Shown here piece by piece: positions 1 through 5,938 of a stretch of 6,476 nt of DNA. The stretch's first letter is position 1. Each line of letters starts with the position of its first letter. The position numbers and the translations under genes were made by a program. The notes beneath the pieces are model-generated. The model had not been told where the DNA came from and searched no databases. It worked only from the letters and a program-made list of their open reading frames with translations. The DNA is from an uncultured Candidatus Saccharibacteria bacterium (GTDB lineage: Bacteria > Patescibacteriota > Saccharimonadia > Saccharimonadales > Saccharimonadaceae): the NCBI GenBank assembly GCA_937976315.1, contig CALJRR010000076.1, forward strand, positions 1 to 6,476. Reading direction: 5' to 3'.

Positions 1-40
1 TGGTTAACAGCCAACCGCTCTACCACTGAGCTATGCCGGA
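1..40 (-). tRNA. tRNA-Asn (anticodon GTT), partial
   Basis: On the minus strand the tRNA begins at 40 and runs off the left edge. Reading 5' to 3' there is a 7-base acceptor arm strand (TCCGGCA), TA at positions 8-9, a D stem GCTC/GAGC with loop AGTGGTA, a G at position 26, then an anticodon stem strand GTTGG and the loop CTGTTAA. The anticodon is GTT, which reads Asn codons. Only three bases of the 3' side of the anticodon stem are present; the variable loop, T arm and acceptor 3' strand lie outside the window. A good promoter lies just upstream, so it is probably transcribed independently of the gene at 82-414. Confidence 0.93.
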
Positions 41-51
41 ATATGTCTTGT

Positions 52-80
52 ATTATAGCGAGTTTTTGAATAGTTGTAAA
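52..80 (-). promoter_or_regulatory. promoter of tRNA-Asn
   Basis: On the minus strand TTTACA (80-75, one mismatch to TTGACA) is followed by a 17-base spacer and a perfect TATAAT (57-52). The expected transcription start is near 45, about five bases before the tRNA. It lies immediately after the stop codon of the LexA-like gene. This is the best -35/-10 pair in the window. Confidence 0.8.
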
Positions 81-81
81 G

Positions 82-414
82 TTACTGACGGACAATTTCC
101 AATGCTTTTTTTAAAATCTCCACTTCCGAGCGTGATTTTTCGTCGTCTTCGGCTTCTCTCTTCTTAATTTCTTTCGCTAAATTCTGCCACCAAACTTCTT
201 TTTTCTCACTGCTCAGCGTCAAAGACCTAACTTCGCCGTCCTGCTTCTCCAAAAATCCCGCAGCCACCAAATTATCAACATGTTTTGCCACCGTCGACAC
301 CGATTTATAGCCCAAGGCGCGCATAATTTCCCGAAGCGTCGGACTATAGCCATTGCCCTTTATAAATCCATCGATAAAATCCAGCATTATTTTTTGCTTT
401 TTCGTCAGTTTCAT
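82..414 (-). CDS. LexA-type winged-helix transcriptional regulator, DNA-binding domain only
   Basis: This predicted cytoplasmic DNA-binding protein has 110 residues. Residues 1-67 match the LexA N-terminal winged helix: the opening MKLTKKQKIMLDFI, the GYSPTLREI turn, a recognition helix around VSTVAKHVDNLVAAGFL, and a wing ending near RSLTL. Full LexA is about 200 residues and continues into an S24 self-cleaving domain with an Ala-Gly cleavage site and a Ser/Lys dyad. None of that is present. Residues 68-110 are instead a highly charged, probably helical tail rich in Lys and Glu, possibly used for dimerisation. I chose the ATG at 414-412 over the in-frame ATG at 432-430 because LexA homology starts there and because a -10 box (426-421) would place the transcript start on it. 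The stop is TAA at 84-82. The gene is divergent from the polysaccharide operon, so control of that operon and of itself is plausible, but the operator and inducer are unknown. It is unlikely to be a classical SOS repressor that is inactivated by RecA-stimulated self-cleavage. Confidence 0.85.
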   Translation of the reverse strand: MKLTKKQKIMLDFIDGFIKGNGYSPTLREIMRALGYKSVSTVAKHVDNLVAAGFLEKQDGEVRSLTLSSEKKEVWWQNLAKEIKKREAEDDEKSRSEVEILKKALEIVRQ

Positions 415-420
415 ATCTAA

Positions 421-426
421 AGTATA
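421..426 (-). promoter_or_regulatory. -10 box of the LexA-like gene (leaderless)
   Basis: TATACT on the minus strand is followed by exactly six bases and then ATG at 414. A start seven bases after the -10 box would fall on the A of the ATG, giving a leaderless mRNA. No Shine-Dalgarno sequence precedes this ATG. No convincing -35 element is seen. Confidence 0.6.
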
Positions 427-436
427 CACCATACGC

Positions 437-442
437 TATACT
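437..442 (+). promoter_or_regulatory. -10 box of the polysaccharide operon (leaderless)
   Basis: TATACT on the plus strand is followed by six bases and then ATG at 449. The predicted transcription start coincides with the start codon, and there is no Shine-Dalgarno sequence upstream. This mirrors the minus-strand promoter of the LexA-like gene. No good -35 element is visible. Confidence 0.6.
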
Positions 443-448
443 TAAAAT

Positions 449-1846
449 ATGGCAAAAAAATACATTAACGACGTTCGAATCTGGCTATTGGCTATTATTA
501 TTTTTGGCGGCGGCTTTGCCCTGCATCCCAGTGTCGGCTTATCAATTCTGGATTTCCCGTCATTGCGCGTAGGATTATATCAAATCGTCGCCGTAAGCCT
601 ACTGCTATTTTCCTTGCCATTACTACTTAAAAAACGCCAAGAACTACTGAAAAACCGATGGCTAATCGGCGGATTTTTGGCAATTTTTATCGCCATTGTC
701 GTCGGCGTATTTTTCGCAGAAGCACGCCTGCGCACCGCGTTATATTCATTATCGCTATTATTCTTACTCACCGTCGGATTATCCGCTGGCTTAATTTATA
801 GTGAATTGTCAAAATCAGAAAAACGTAAACTCATCAGCGTCGGACTGTGGAGCGGGCTGGTTTTTGGGATTTTAGCGATTATTCAGCTTATCGTCGCCAC
901 TTTTGAGCCAACGGGATTTGGCACGCTTTGCGCTGGTTGTAAAGCCAACGTTTTTGGATTTCCACGAATCAACTTATTCGCCGCCGAACCACAATTCTTC
1001 GCCAATTCTCTACTTCCAGTATTTTTCATTGCGCTCTTTCAATCAAAATCTCGCCTAGCCAAATTTAGCCTATTTTTCACAACTCTTGCCATATCTTTAA
1101 CATTTTCCCGTGGCGGATTTTTGGCAATTTTTATCGCCATAATAGCCTTATTTATAATCGCTTTCGTAAAACGAATTGACGCATCTTTGATTCGTAAAAA
1201 ACTTCCAATCATCTTCACTGGATTACTATTCGGATTCGTCTTATTATTCTCGTCAGCCAACATTAGATACGCCAACACGCCCTTCATCGCACACAATACC
1301 TTCGTCAGTATGGTCGATCAATTATCTCTCGGTAAAATTAAGATTCCGCAAAAATCCATCGTCAAAAATCTGTCGCCAAAACCCGCCGAAAACATTCCAC
1401 CAAGCAACAATTCTTTCCAGCCTGCCGGTTTCGTTGAAGCTTCCGCCAACGACAGACTTAGCGCCAGTGACTTAGCCATAAAATCTTGGCTGTCATCGCC
1501 ACGAACATTCTTCTTCGGCGTCGGACTCGGTAACCTCGGTAATTTCATCCAAAAACACCTTCATATAAACGTCCCAGCGGACCAAACAGTCTACGTTTTT
1601 TACATATTATTACTTAGCGGCTTAGGAATTGTTGGATTATTTACTCTTCTAATTGCTCCGTTGATAATCATATTTTTCGCCATAAAAAATGTCCGTAAAG
1701 TCAAAGCTCAATTTATCTTGTCGCTAACCATCGCGATGTTTATACATTTTTGGTTTTTTGGCAGTTTTATAAATACGATTCATTGTTTTGCTATAATCGG
1801 CATATTTTTGTATAATTACCCCAGAGATTATGCGGAAAAAGTCTGA
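449..1846 (+). CDS. O-antigen ligase/polymerase-like polytopic membrane protein (Wzy/WaaL type)
   Basis: This 465-residue integral membrane protein probably polymerises or transfers a lipid-linked glycan on the outer face of the cytoplasmic membrane. About 11 to 13 hydrophobic helices are visible, at roughly 11-28, 42-60, 72-90, 97-116, 129-150, 183-198, 205-219, 223-240, 252-268, 380-393, 395-413, 420-438 and 440-455. The hallmark pattern of the O-antigen ligase (Wzy_C) family is present: a helix ending in LTFSRGGF (about 217-224), a large external loop (about 270-378), then a loop end with RLSASDLAIKSW and FGVGLGNLGNF. Sequence alone cannot separate polymerase (Wzy) from ligase (WaaL); with no lipid A genes here, polymerase or glycan-to-wall/protein transferase is more likely. 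It is the first gene of a four-gene operon, appears leaderless, and overlaps the next gene by 17 bases. It carries an in-frame 29-base exact internal repeat. The family call is firm; substrate and exact role are inferred. Confidence 0.8.
   Translation: MAKKYINDVRIWLLAIIIFGGGFALHPSVGLSILDFPSLRVGLYQIVAVSLLLFSLPLLLKKRQELLKNRWLIGGFLAIFIAIVVGVFFAEARLRTALYSLSLLFLLTVGLSAGLIYSELSKSEKRKLISVGLWSGLVFGILAIIQLIVATFEPTGFGTLCAGCKANVFGFPRINLFAAEPQFFANSLLPVFFIALFQSKSRLAKFSLFFTTLAISLTFSRGGFLAIFIAIIALFIIAFVKRIDASLIRKKLPIIFTGLLFGFVLLFSSANIRYANTPFIAHNTFVSMVDQLSLGKIKIPQKSIVKNLSPKPAENIPPSNNSFQPAGFVEASANDRLSASDLAIKSWLSSPRTFFFGVGLGNLGNFIQKHLHINVPADQTVYVFYILLLSGLGIVGLFTLLIAPLIIIFFAIKNVRKVKAQFILSLTIAMFIHFWFFGSFINTIHCFAIIGIFLYNYPRDYAEKV
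668..696 (+). repeat. 29-base direct repeat, copy 1
   Basis: This stretch is identical to 1112-1140. Both copies begin on a codon boundary and encode GGFLAIFIAI (residues 74-83 here) in two different membrane helices of the same protein. Confidence 0.9.
1112..1140 (+). repeat. 29-base direct repeat, copy 2
   Basis: This is the second exact copy of 668-696. It encodes residues 222-231, directly after the conserved SR of the SRGG motif. The flanking sequences are unrelated, and no further copy was noticed in the window. Confidence 0.9.
1789..1797 (+). promoter_or_regulatory. candidate internal extended -10 promoter
   Basis: TGCTATAAT is a perfect extended -10 (TGN-TATAAT) inside the last codons of the polymerase-like gene, predicting a start near 1804 and a leader of about 26 bases before the sugar transferase ATG at 1830. 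A second TATAAT lies at 1811-1816. No good -35 is seen, and the region codes for an AT-rich membrane helix, so chance is a real alternative. Confidence 0.3.
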
Positions 1847-3251
1847 TTTTTACTTCAAAATTGTTCTGGTCGTTCTTGATATCTTAGCTTTATTGAGCGC
1901 ATTTACTATTGCCTATATTTTGCGAATTTCCCTGGATTCTAGACCATTCCATATCAGCATTAATGCCATAGATTTTATTACCTCAATTTTTATGACGTTG
2001 CCGTTATGGATTGTAATGTTCTATTTCTTTGGCTTATACGACCGAGAGATTTACACGCACCCATTGCGAAACTTTGGACGAATACTTTTGGCATCAATCA
2101 CTGGAATTATGATTATGATTTCCGTGACATTCTTTACCAACACTCCGTTATTCCCAGCCAAGCTTGTCGCGGTTTACGCCACTGGAATTGGCTTTGTTCT
2201 ACTAATGATTTTCCGCAGCGCCGCCAATATTGTTCGTCTGAAGCTATTAAAACGCGGTTTAGGAGCTCGCCGTGTTGTATTAATTGGCAATTGTGATTTA
2301 ACTCACGTTCTAGCTGATTTTATAGAGACCAATCCGTTAACTGGCTTTAAGATTAGCGGAATTGTTGCGCAAACTCAATTCGTTCCTATTGAATTAAAAA
2401 AGCTTCGACGCTCGTCATTAGAATCGGCGCTCACCAGAGATAAAATTGACGTCATCATCCAAACCGACTCAAAAAACGTTAGCGAACATTATCAAATTGC
2501 CCAGAAACATTATCTGGATTTTTATCAAGCGCCAGAATTCGACGGAATTATGACTACCAAGCACACTATTGATATCATCGACTCCGTGCCGCTAATTCAC
2601 ACTCACCCAACACCGCTAATGGGCTATGGGCGAATTGTTAAGCGAATTATGGACATTATCGGTGGGACAATTGGGATTGTCATCGCCTCGCCAATTATGC
2701 TTTTGGTGGCAATTGCCGTAAAAATCAGCGACCCAGCAGGACCGATTTTAATGCACGGCAAACAACAGAAACGTCTCACTCGCTACAATCGACCGTTTAA
2801 GGTCTACAAATTCCGCTCGCATTACGCAAAGTTTGACGGCAAAACTGACGAAGAAGTCTTTCGAATGGTCGGTAAACCTGAACTAATTGAAGAATACCGT
2901 AAAAACGGCGACAAACTTGATCATGATTTTCGCGTGACGCCAGTTGGTCGGTTTATTCGTCGCTTTAGCCTTGATGAATTGCCACAATTATTCAACGTCG
3001 TTAAGGGAGATATCAGCCTAGTCGGACCGCGAGCGCTGGTACCACACGAATTAAGCGCCTACGACAAAAAACACGTTTTATTAGCGGTCAAATCAGGACT
3101 AACTGGACTGGCTGTAGTTTCTGGTCGACGCAGCATCAGCTTTGAAGAACGACGACGAATTGACTTATATTATGTCCAGAACTGGAGTATCTGGCTAGAT
3201 ATCACGATTTTATTAAAAACCTGCTTGGTCATTTTCCAGAAAGATAATTAA
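1830..3251 (+). CDS. polyprenyl-phosphate sugar-1-phosphate transferase (WbaP/WcaJ type)
   Basis: This 473-residue membrane enzyme is predicted to start glycan assembly by moving a sugar-1-phosphate from a nucleotide sugar to undecaprenyl phosphate at the inner face of the membrane. The N-terminus has four hydrophobic helices (about 10-32, 47-69, 84-102, 108-127). A Rossmann-like CoA_binding_3-type domain follows, starting at RRVVLIGN (147-154). The catalytic bacterial sugar transferase domain occupies about 268-470, opening with KRIMD (271-275) and a membrane helix to about 298. Conserved motifs are KFRS (327-330), FRVTPVGRFIRRFSLDELPQ (367-386) with the catalytic Asp382-Glu383 pair, LVGPR (397-401), and the SFEERRRIDLYYVQNWSIWL region near the C-terminus. 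Small departures from the usual consensus are DFRVT instead of DPRVT and LTGLAVV instead of the common GITGWAQV. Length matches full-size WbaP/WcaJ proteins. The ATG lies 17 bases inside the preceding gene with no strong ribosome binding site, suggesting translational coupling. The TAA stop shares one base with the next ATG. Which sugar is transferred cannot be told. Confidence 0.93.
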   Translation: MRKKSDFYFKIVLVVLDILALLSAFTIAYILRISLDSRPFHISINAIDFITSIFMTLPLWIVMFYFFGLYDREIYTHPLRNFGRILLASITGIMIMISVTFFTNTPLFPAKLVAVYATGIGFVLLMIFRSAANIVRLKLLKRGLGARRVVLIGNCDLTHVLADFIETNPLTGFKISGIVAQTQFVPIELKKLRRSSLESALTRDKIDVIIQTDSKNVSEHYQIAQKHYLDFYQAPEFDGIMTTKHTIDIIDSVPLIHTHPTPLMGYGRIVKRIMDIIGGTIGIVIASPIMLLVAIAVKISDPAGPILMHGKQQKRLTRYNRPFKVYKFRSHYAKFDGKTDEEVFRMVGKPELIEEYRKNGDKLDHDFRVTPVGRFIRRFSLDELPQLFNVVKGDISLVGPRALVPHELSAYDKKHVLLAVKSGLTGLAVVSGRRSISFEERRRIDLYYVQNWSIWLDITILLKTCLVIFQKDN

Positions 3252-4393
3252 TGAGTAAGCCAAAAATTGCCATAGTTCACGATTGGATTTACGGCGGCGG
3301 AGCCGAAAAAGTCGTTTTGGAAATTCACAAATTGTACCCAGATGCGCCAATTTACACTTCTTTTTGTAGCGATGAATGGCGAGAAAGATTAGACAATAAA
3401 GTCATTACTGGCTATTTACAGCGATGGCCATTTTCAAAAATCCGACGATTATTGCCACTTCTTAGACAGTGGTGGTTCGCTAAGCTTGATCTTAGCGAAT
3501 TTGATATTATCATCTCCAGCTCGGGAAATGGCGAGGCAAAATTCGTCCGCAAATCCAGACCAGATCAACTTCATATTTGCTATTGCCACACGCCAACACA
3601 TTTTTATTGGCGACATTACGACGAATATATTAAACGACCAAGTTTTCGCCCACAATGGCTGGCGCGCCTAGGCTTAAAAACCCTAGTCCGACCACTGAAA
3701 AAACGAGATTTCAATGCCGCTCAGCAAGTTGATGTTTTTATCGCCAATTCTACGGGAATTCAGGCTGATATTGAAGAGTTTTACCAGCGAAAAAGTACGG
3801 TTATTTTTCCGCCAATTGACGTGTCGAGTTTTTCGCCACTTGCTAAAAATCGCAAGCAAACGTCCATCCCAAAGAAACCTCGCTGCCTGATTTGGGGGCG
3901 AATTGTACCAATGAAACGGCTTGATATTGCTATTAAAGCTTGTCAGAAACTTGGCTGGCAATTAAATATTATTGGAAAAGGTCCAGACGTTGATAGCCTA
4001 AAAAATATCGCCGATAAACATACTAATTTCTTAGGATTCGTCGATAATGCCACACGAGAAAAATATATTAAAAAAGCAGATTTGTTTATTTTTTGTTCGC
4101 ACGAAGATTTCGGAATTGCGCCAGTTGAAGCGTTGGCATCTGGTATTCCAGTGGTTGCGTATGAAGCTGGCGGCGCACTTGATTATATAAAACCCGAAAA
4201 AAACGGCTGGTTCTTTTCCGAGCAAACAGATTCTTCATTGATAGAAACCCTAGAGAAACTTCCTGGTAAAAAAGTTTCACCAACAAAAATCTCAGCCACG
4301 GCAAACGAATTTTCAGCCGCAATTTTCCATAAAGCGATAAAAAATATAGTTGATAAATCATGGAAGGAACATTATCGTGAAAATCGTAATTGA
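3251..4393 (+). CDS. GT4 family glycosyltransferase, first of two
   Basis: This 380-residue cytoplasmic or membrane-associated GT-B enzyme is predicted to add a sugar from a nucleotide donor to the lipid-linked glycan. The N-terminal acceptor domain begins KIAIVHDWIYGGGAEKVV (5-22), with the glycine-rich acceptor loop, and contains CHTPTHFYW (112-120), a segment I associate with WbaZ-like mannosyltransferase-type GT4 proteins. The C-terminal donor domain has the strand CLIWGRIVPMKRLD (212-225) with the phosphate-binding Arg217 and Lys222, then the family signature E-x7-E at Glu285 and Glu293 in EDFGIAPVE. Length is typical of the family. Its ATG overlaps the TAA stop of the sugar transferase by one base (TAATG), so re-initiation is likely. 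Mannose is a reasonable guess for the donor from the resemblance, but it is not shown by the sequence. Confidence 0.9.
   Translation: MSKPKIAIVHDWIYGGGAEKVVLEIHKLYPDAPIYTSFCSDEWRERLDNKVITGYLQRWPFSKIRRLLPLLRQWWFAKLDLSEFDIIISSSGNGEAKFVRKSRPDQLHICYCHTPTHFYWRHYDEYIKRPSFRPQWLARLGLKTLVRPLKKRDFNAAQQVDVFIANSTGIQADIEEFYQRKSTVIFPPIDVSSFSPLAKNRKQTSIPKKPRCLIWGRIVPMKRLDIAIKACQKLGWQLNIIGKGPDVDSLKNIADKHTNFLGFVDNATREKYIKKADLFIFCSHEDFGIAPVEALASGIPVVAYEAGGALDYIKPEKNGWFFSEQTDSSLIETLEKLPGKKVSPTKISATANEFSAAIFHKAIKNIVDKSWKEHYRENRN
4362..4368 (+). promoter_or_regulatory. ribosome binding site deciding a GTG start
   Basis: GGAAGGA ends eight bases before the GTG at 4377. It supports the GTG over the upstream in-frame ATG at 4350, which has no such sequence before it. 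Confidence 0.65.
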
Positions 4394-5474
4394 CGCCCGA
4401 ACATTAAGGACTAGCACTGGTCGGTACATCGAACGGCTGATTCATTATTTGCAGAAAATTGATAATAAAAACGATTATGTTATTCTGCTCAAGCCAAAAG
4501 ATTTTGATAGTTGGCAGCCAAGCAACCCGCACTTTAAAAAAGTCATTTGTCCATATAAAGAATATACTTTCGACGAGCAAATCGGCTTTAAAAAACAACT
4601 TGAAAGCCTCCATCCAAACTTAGTTCATTTTGCGATGGTTCAGCAGCCTGTTTGGTATAATTCCAGCCCAGTTGTTACTACAATGCAAGATTTAACCACT
4701 GTTCGCTTCAAAAATCCTGATAAAAATCCTGTCGTTTTCTGGATTAAGCAGCAAATTTACAAATGGGTCAATAAAAAAGTTGCCAGAAAATCTTCGCATA
4801 TCATCACAATTTCTAACTTCGTAAAAAATGATTTGATTAAATTCACCGGCGTAAATCCAGAGAAAATTACTGTAACTTTGGAATCTGCAGATGAATTACC
4901 AAAAGGCAACGAACCTGTTGACGAGTTAATTGGCAAAAAATTCATTATGTATATCGGTAGACCAACACCACATAAAAACCTTCGACGGCTAATTGACGCT
5001 TTTGCCTTATTGCAGAAAAAATATCCAGATTTAACACTGGCTTTGGCTGGTAAAAAAGACAGTAATTACGCTCGCCACGAGACATATGTAAATGAGCGTG
5101 GAATTAAAAACGTCGTGTTTACCGGCTTTATATCAGACGAGCAATTGCGCTGGATGTATGAAAATACGTCAGTTTATTGCTTCCCTTCGCTTAGCGAAGG
5201 ATTTGGTTTACCAGGACTAGAGGCAATGCTACACGGCGCGCCAGTCGCTTCGAGCACGGCTACCTGCTTGCCAGAAACCCACGGCGATGCCGCTCACTAT
5301 TTTGATCCTTTCAGCGTCAAGGATATAGCAAAATCAATTGACGACATCTTATCTGACGACAAATTACGCAATGAACTCGTTAAAAAAGGCAAGAAACACG
5401 TTAAGACATTTTCATGGCAGCGCATGGCCGAGCAAACCTTGGCTGTATATGAAAAATATGGTCGGAAAAGCTGA
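4377..5474 (+). CDS. GT4 family glycosyltransferase, second of two
   Basis: This GT-B enzyme of 365 residues is the last gene of the operon and is predicted to extend the same lipid-linked glycan. Translation from GTG gives MKIVIDARTLRTSTGRYIERL, a typical GT4 opening with the glycine-containing acceptor loop (TGRY). The in-frame ATG at 4350 would add nine residues without homology, and a Shine-Dalgarno sequence sits before the GTG. The donor domain contains FIMYIGRPTPHKNLRRL (189-205), with Arg195 and Lys200 as likely phosphate contacts, and the E-x7-E motif at Glu274 and Glu282 in SEGFGLPGLE. It overlaps the preceding gene by 17 bases and stops with TGA two bases from the stop of the convergent nucleotidyltransferase. 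It is of a different GT4 subgroup from its neighbour, resembling the rhamnosyl/mannosyl GT4 enzymes that start KI.IDAR. An rfbB gene 0.5 kb away makes a dTDP-rhamnose donor possible, but this is inference. Confidence 0.9.
   Translation: MKIVIDARTLRTSTGRYIERLIHYLQKIDNKNDYVILLKPKDFDSWQPSNPHFKKVICPYKEYTFDEQIGFKKQLESLHPNLVHFAMVQQPVWYNSSPVVTTMQDLTTVRFKNPDKNPVVFWIKQQIYKWVNKKVARKSSHIITISNFVKNDLIKFTGVNPEKITVTLESADELPKGNEPVDELIGKKFIMYIGRPTPHKNLRRLIDAFALLQKKYPDLTLALAGKKDSNYARHETYVNERGIKNVVFTGFISDEQLRWMYENTSVYCFPSLSEGFGLPGLEAMLHGAPVASSTATCLPETHGDAAHYFDPFSVKDIAKSIDDILSDDKLRNELVKKGKKHVKTFSWQRMAEQTLAVYEKYGRKS
5184..5200. repeat. 17-base palindrome inside the second GT4 gene
   Basis: CCTTCGCT and AGCGAAGG flank a single central T, a perfect inverted repeat. 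As RNA it could form a 7-base-pair stem with a TTA triloop. It codes for PSLSEG at the catalytic E-x7-E motif, and no T-run follows, so it is probably coding-driven rather than a terminator. Confidence 0.5.
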
Positions 5475-5486
5475 GATTAGCTTTCC
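5464..5486. terminator. hairpin across the convergent stop codons, weak bidirectional terminator candidate
   Basis: GGAAAAGCT (5464-5472) pairs with AGCTTTCC (5479-5486) with one bulged A and a six-base loop that holds part of the TGA stop and the 2-base intergenic gap. It sits exactly where two convergent transcripts should end. It lacks a proper T-run on either side, so it is not a canonical intrinsic terminator. No better candidate is seen nearby. Confidence 0.35.
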
Positions 5487-5914
5487 TGTCCAGTAGCTTG
5501 ATTAATTCGAGTAGACGAGTCTGCTTTATTTGAGCCGCCAACTCCATAGACCATTTCAATGTTGTACTTTTCGCAAACATCACGTTCTGGAACGACTTCC
5601 GGTGCCGATCTATCGCCACCATTTGCAAACACCAATTGACATCCCGGATATTGCCGAGCGATCATCTCTAAAGTTTCCGTAACCGGAGGATTCTCATCAA
5701 TAGAAAGCATTACCTGATCCACGCCCTTTAATGCCCGCATTAAGCGAAGTCGATTCTCTTCATTAAGGATAATTTTTCCTTTTTTTAGCAATTGCTGTTT
5801 GTCGTTATTTACCACTACAATCAAATAATCACCCATTTTTGCAGCTGCTTCAATCATATCTAAATGCCCACCGTGTAATGGATTAAAATAGCCGCTAACA
5901 ATTACAACTTTCAT
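5477..5914 (-). CDS. cytidylyltransferase-like nucleotidyltransferase (TagD/RfaE-C superfamily)
   Basis: This 145-residue soluble enzyme of the HxGH nucleotidyltransferase superfamily joins an NMP from ATP or CTP to a phosphorylated small molecule. The first strand and nucleotide-binding loop are VVIVSGYFNPLHGGH (3-17), with the HxGH motif at His14 and His17. NNDKQ (36-40), NEENRLRLM (51-59), VFANGGDR (95-102) and a closing SSTRI (133-137) follow; the last corresponds to the ISSTKI-type signature of TagD and RfaE C-terminal domains. Length fits single-domain TagD-like proteins. The substrate is not determined: glycerol-3-phosphate, heptose-1-phosphate or another sugar or polyol phosphate are all possible, and PPAT is less likely from the motif set. 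The gene is transcribed toward the glycan operon from its own well-formed promoter and has a strong GAGGAGG ribosome binding site five bases from the ATG. Placement next to glycan genes suggests it supplies an activated precursor, but it is not in their operon. Confidence 0.8.
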   Translation of the reverse strand: MKVVIVSGYFNPLHGGHLDMIEAAAKMGDYLIVVVNNDKQQLLKKGKIILNEENRLRLMRALKGVDQVMLSIDENPPVTETLEMIARQYPGCQLVFANGGDRSAPEVVPERDVCEKYNIEMVYGVGGSNKADSSTRINQATGQES

Positions 5915-5919
5915 AATAT

Positions 5920-5926
5920 CCTCCTC
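5920..5926 (-). promoter_or_regulatory. strong ribosome binding site of the nucleotidyltransferase
   Basis: GAGGAGG on the minus strand ends five bases before the ATG at 5914-5912. It contrasts with the absence of any such site before the LexA-like gene, the polymerase-like gene and rfbB. Confidence 0.85.
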
Positions 5927-5938
5927 TATAACTTCTCT

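Larger units (their letters stand above)
420..443. promoter_or_regulatory. inverted repeat over both divergent -10 boxes, candidate operator
   Basis: Two perfect 7-base arms, AAGTATA (420-426) and TATACTT (437-443), are separated by 10 bases. Each arm contains one gene's predicted -10 hexamer, so a dimer bound here would block both promoters. The LexA-like protein is the obvious candidate ligand. Caution: two mirrored TATACT -10 boxes produce six of the seven arm bases on their own, so the symmetry may simply reflect the promoters. It does not resemble the known Gram-positive LexA box (GAAC-N4-GTTC). Confidence 0.4.

Noticed and set aside
415..432. An upstream in-frame ATG (432-430) that would lengthen the LexA-like protein by six residues.
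   Set aside because: LexA homology begins at the ATG at 414, and the predicted -10 box (426-421) lies downstream of the 432 ATG, so that codon would not be in the transcript.
668..1140. The 29-base repeat as a CRISPR or mobile-element trace.
   Set aside because: There are only two copies 444 bases apart, both in frame within a membrane protein, with no cas genes, transposase or terminal repeats in the window.
580..1548. Minus-strand open frames opposite the polymerase-like gene (580-771, 1039-1296, 1318-1548).
   Set aside because: They are antisense to a convincing membrane protein, have biased composition and no recognisable domains.
2006..2296. Plus-strand open frame of 96 codons inside the sugar transferase gene.
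   Set aside because: It is an out-of-frame shadow of the N-terminal half of a clear sugar transferase, with no ribosome binding site or homology.
4350..4376. ATG at 4350 as the start of the second GT4 gene.
   Set aside because: The nine extra residues have no family match, there is no ribosome binding site before it, and GGAAGGA is well placed before the GTG at 4377.
3449..4613. Several open frames of 60 to 92 codons on both strands within the two GT4 genes.
   Set aside because: They overlap well-supported genes in other frames and carry no motifs.
5184..5200. 17-base palindrome as a terminator or operator.
   Set aside because: It lies in the middle of a gene at a conserved catalytic motif, has no T-run after it, and is explained by the PSLSEG codons.
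1844..5474. UGA recoded as glycine, as in some CPR bacteria.
   Set aside because: TGA ends three proteins exactly at their expected family lengths and at tight gene junctions, so it is a normal stop here.
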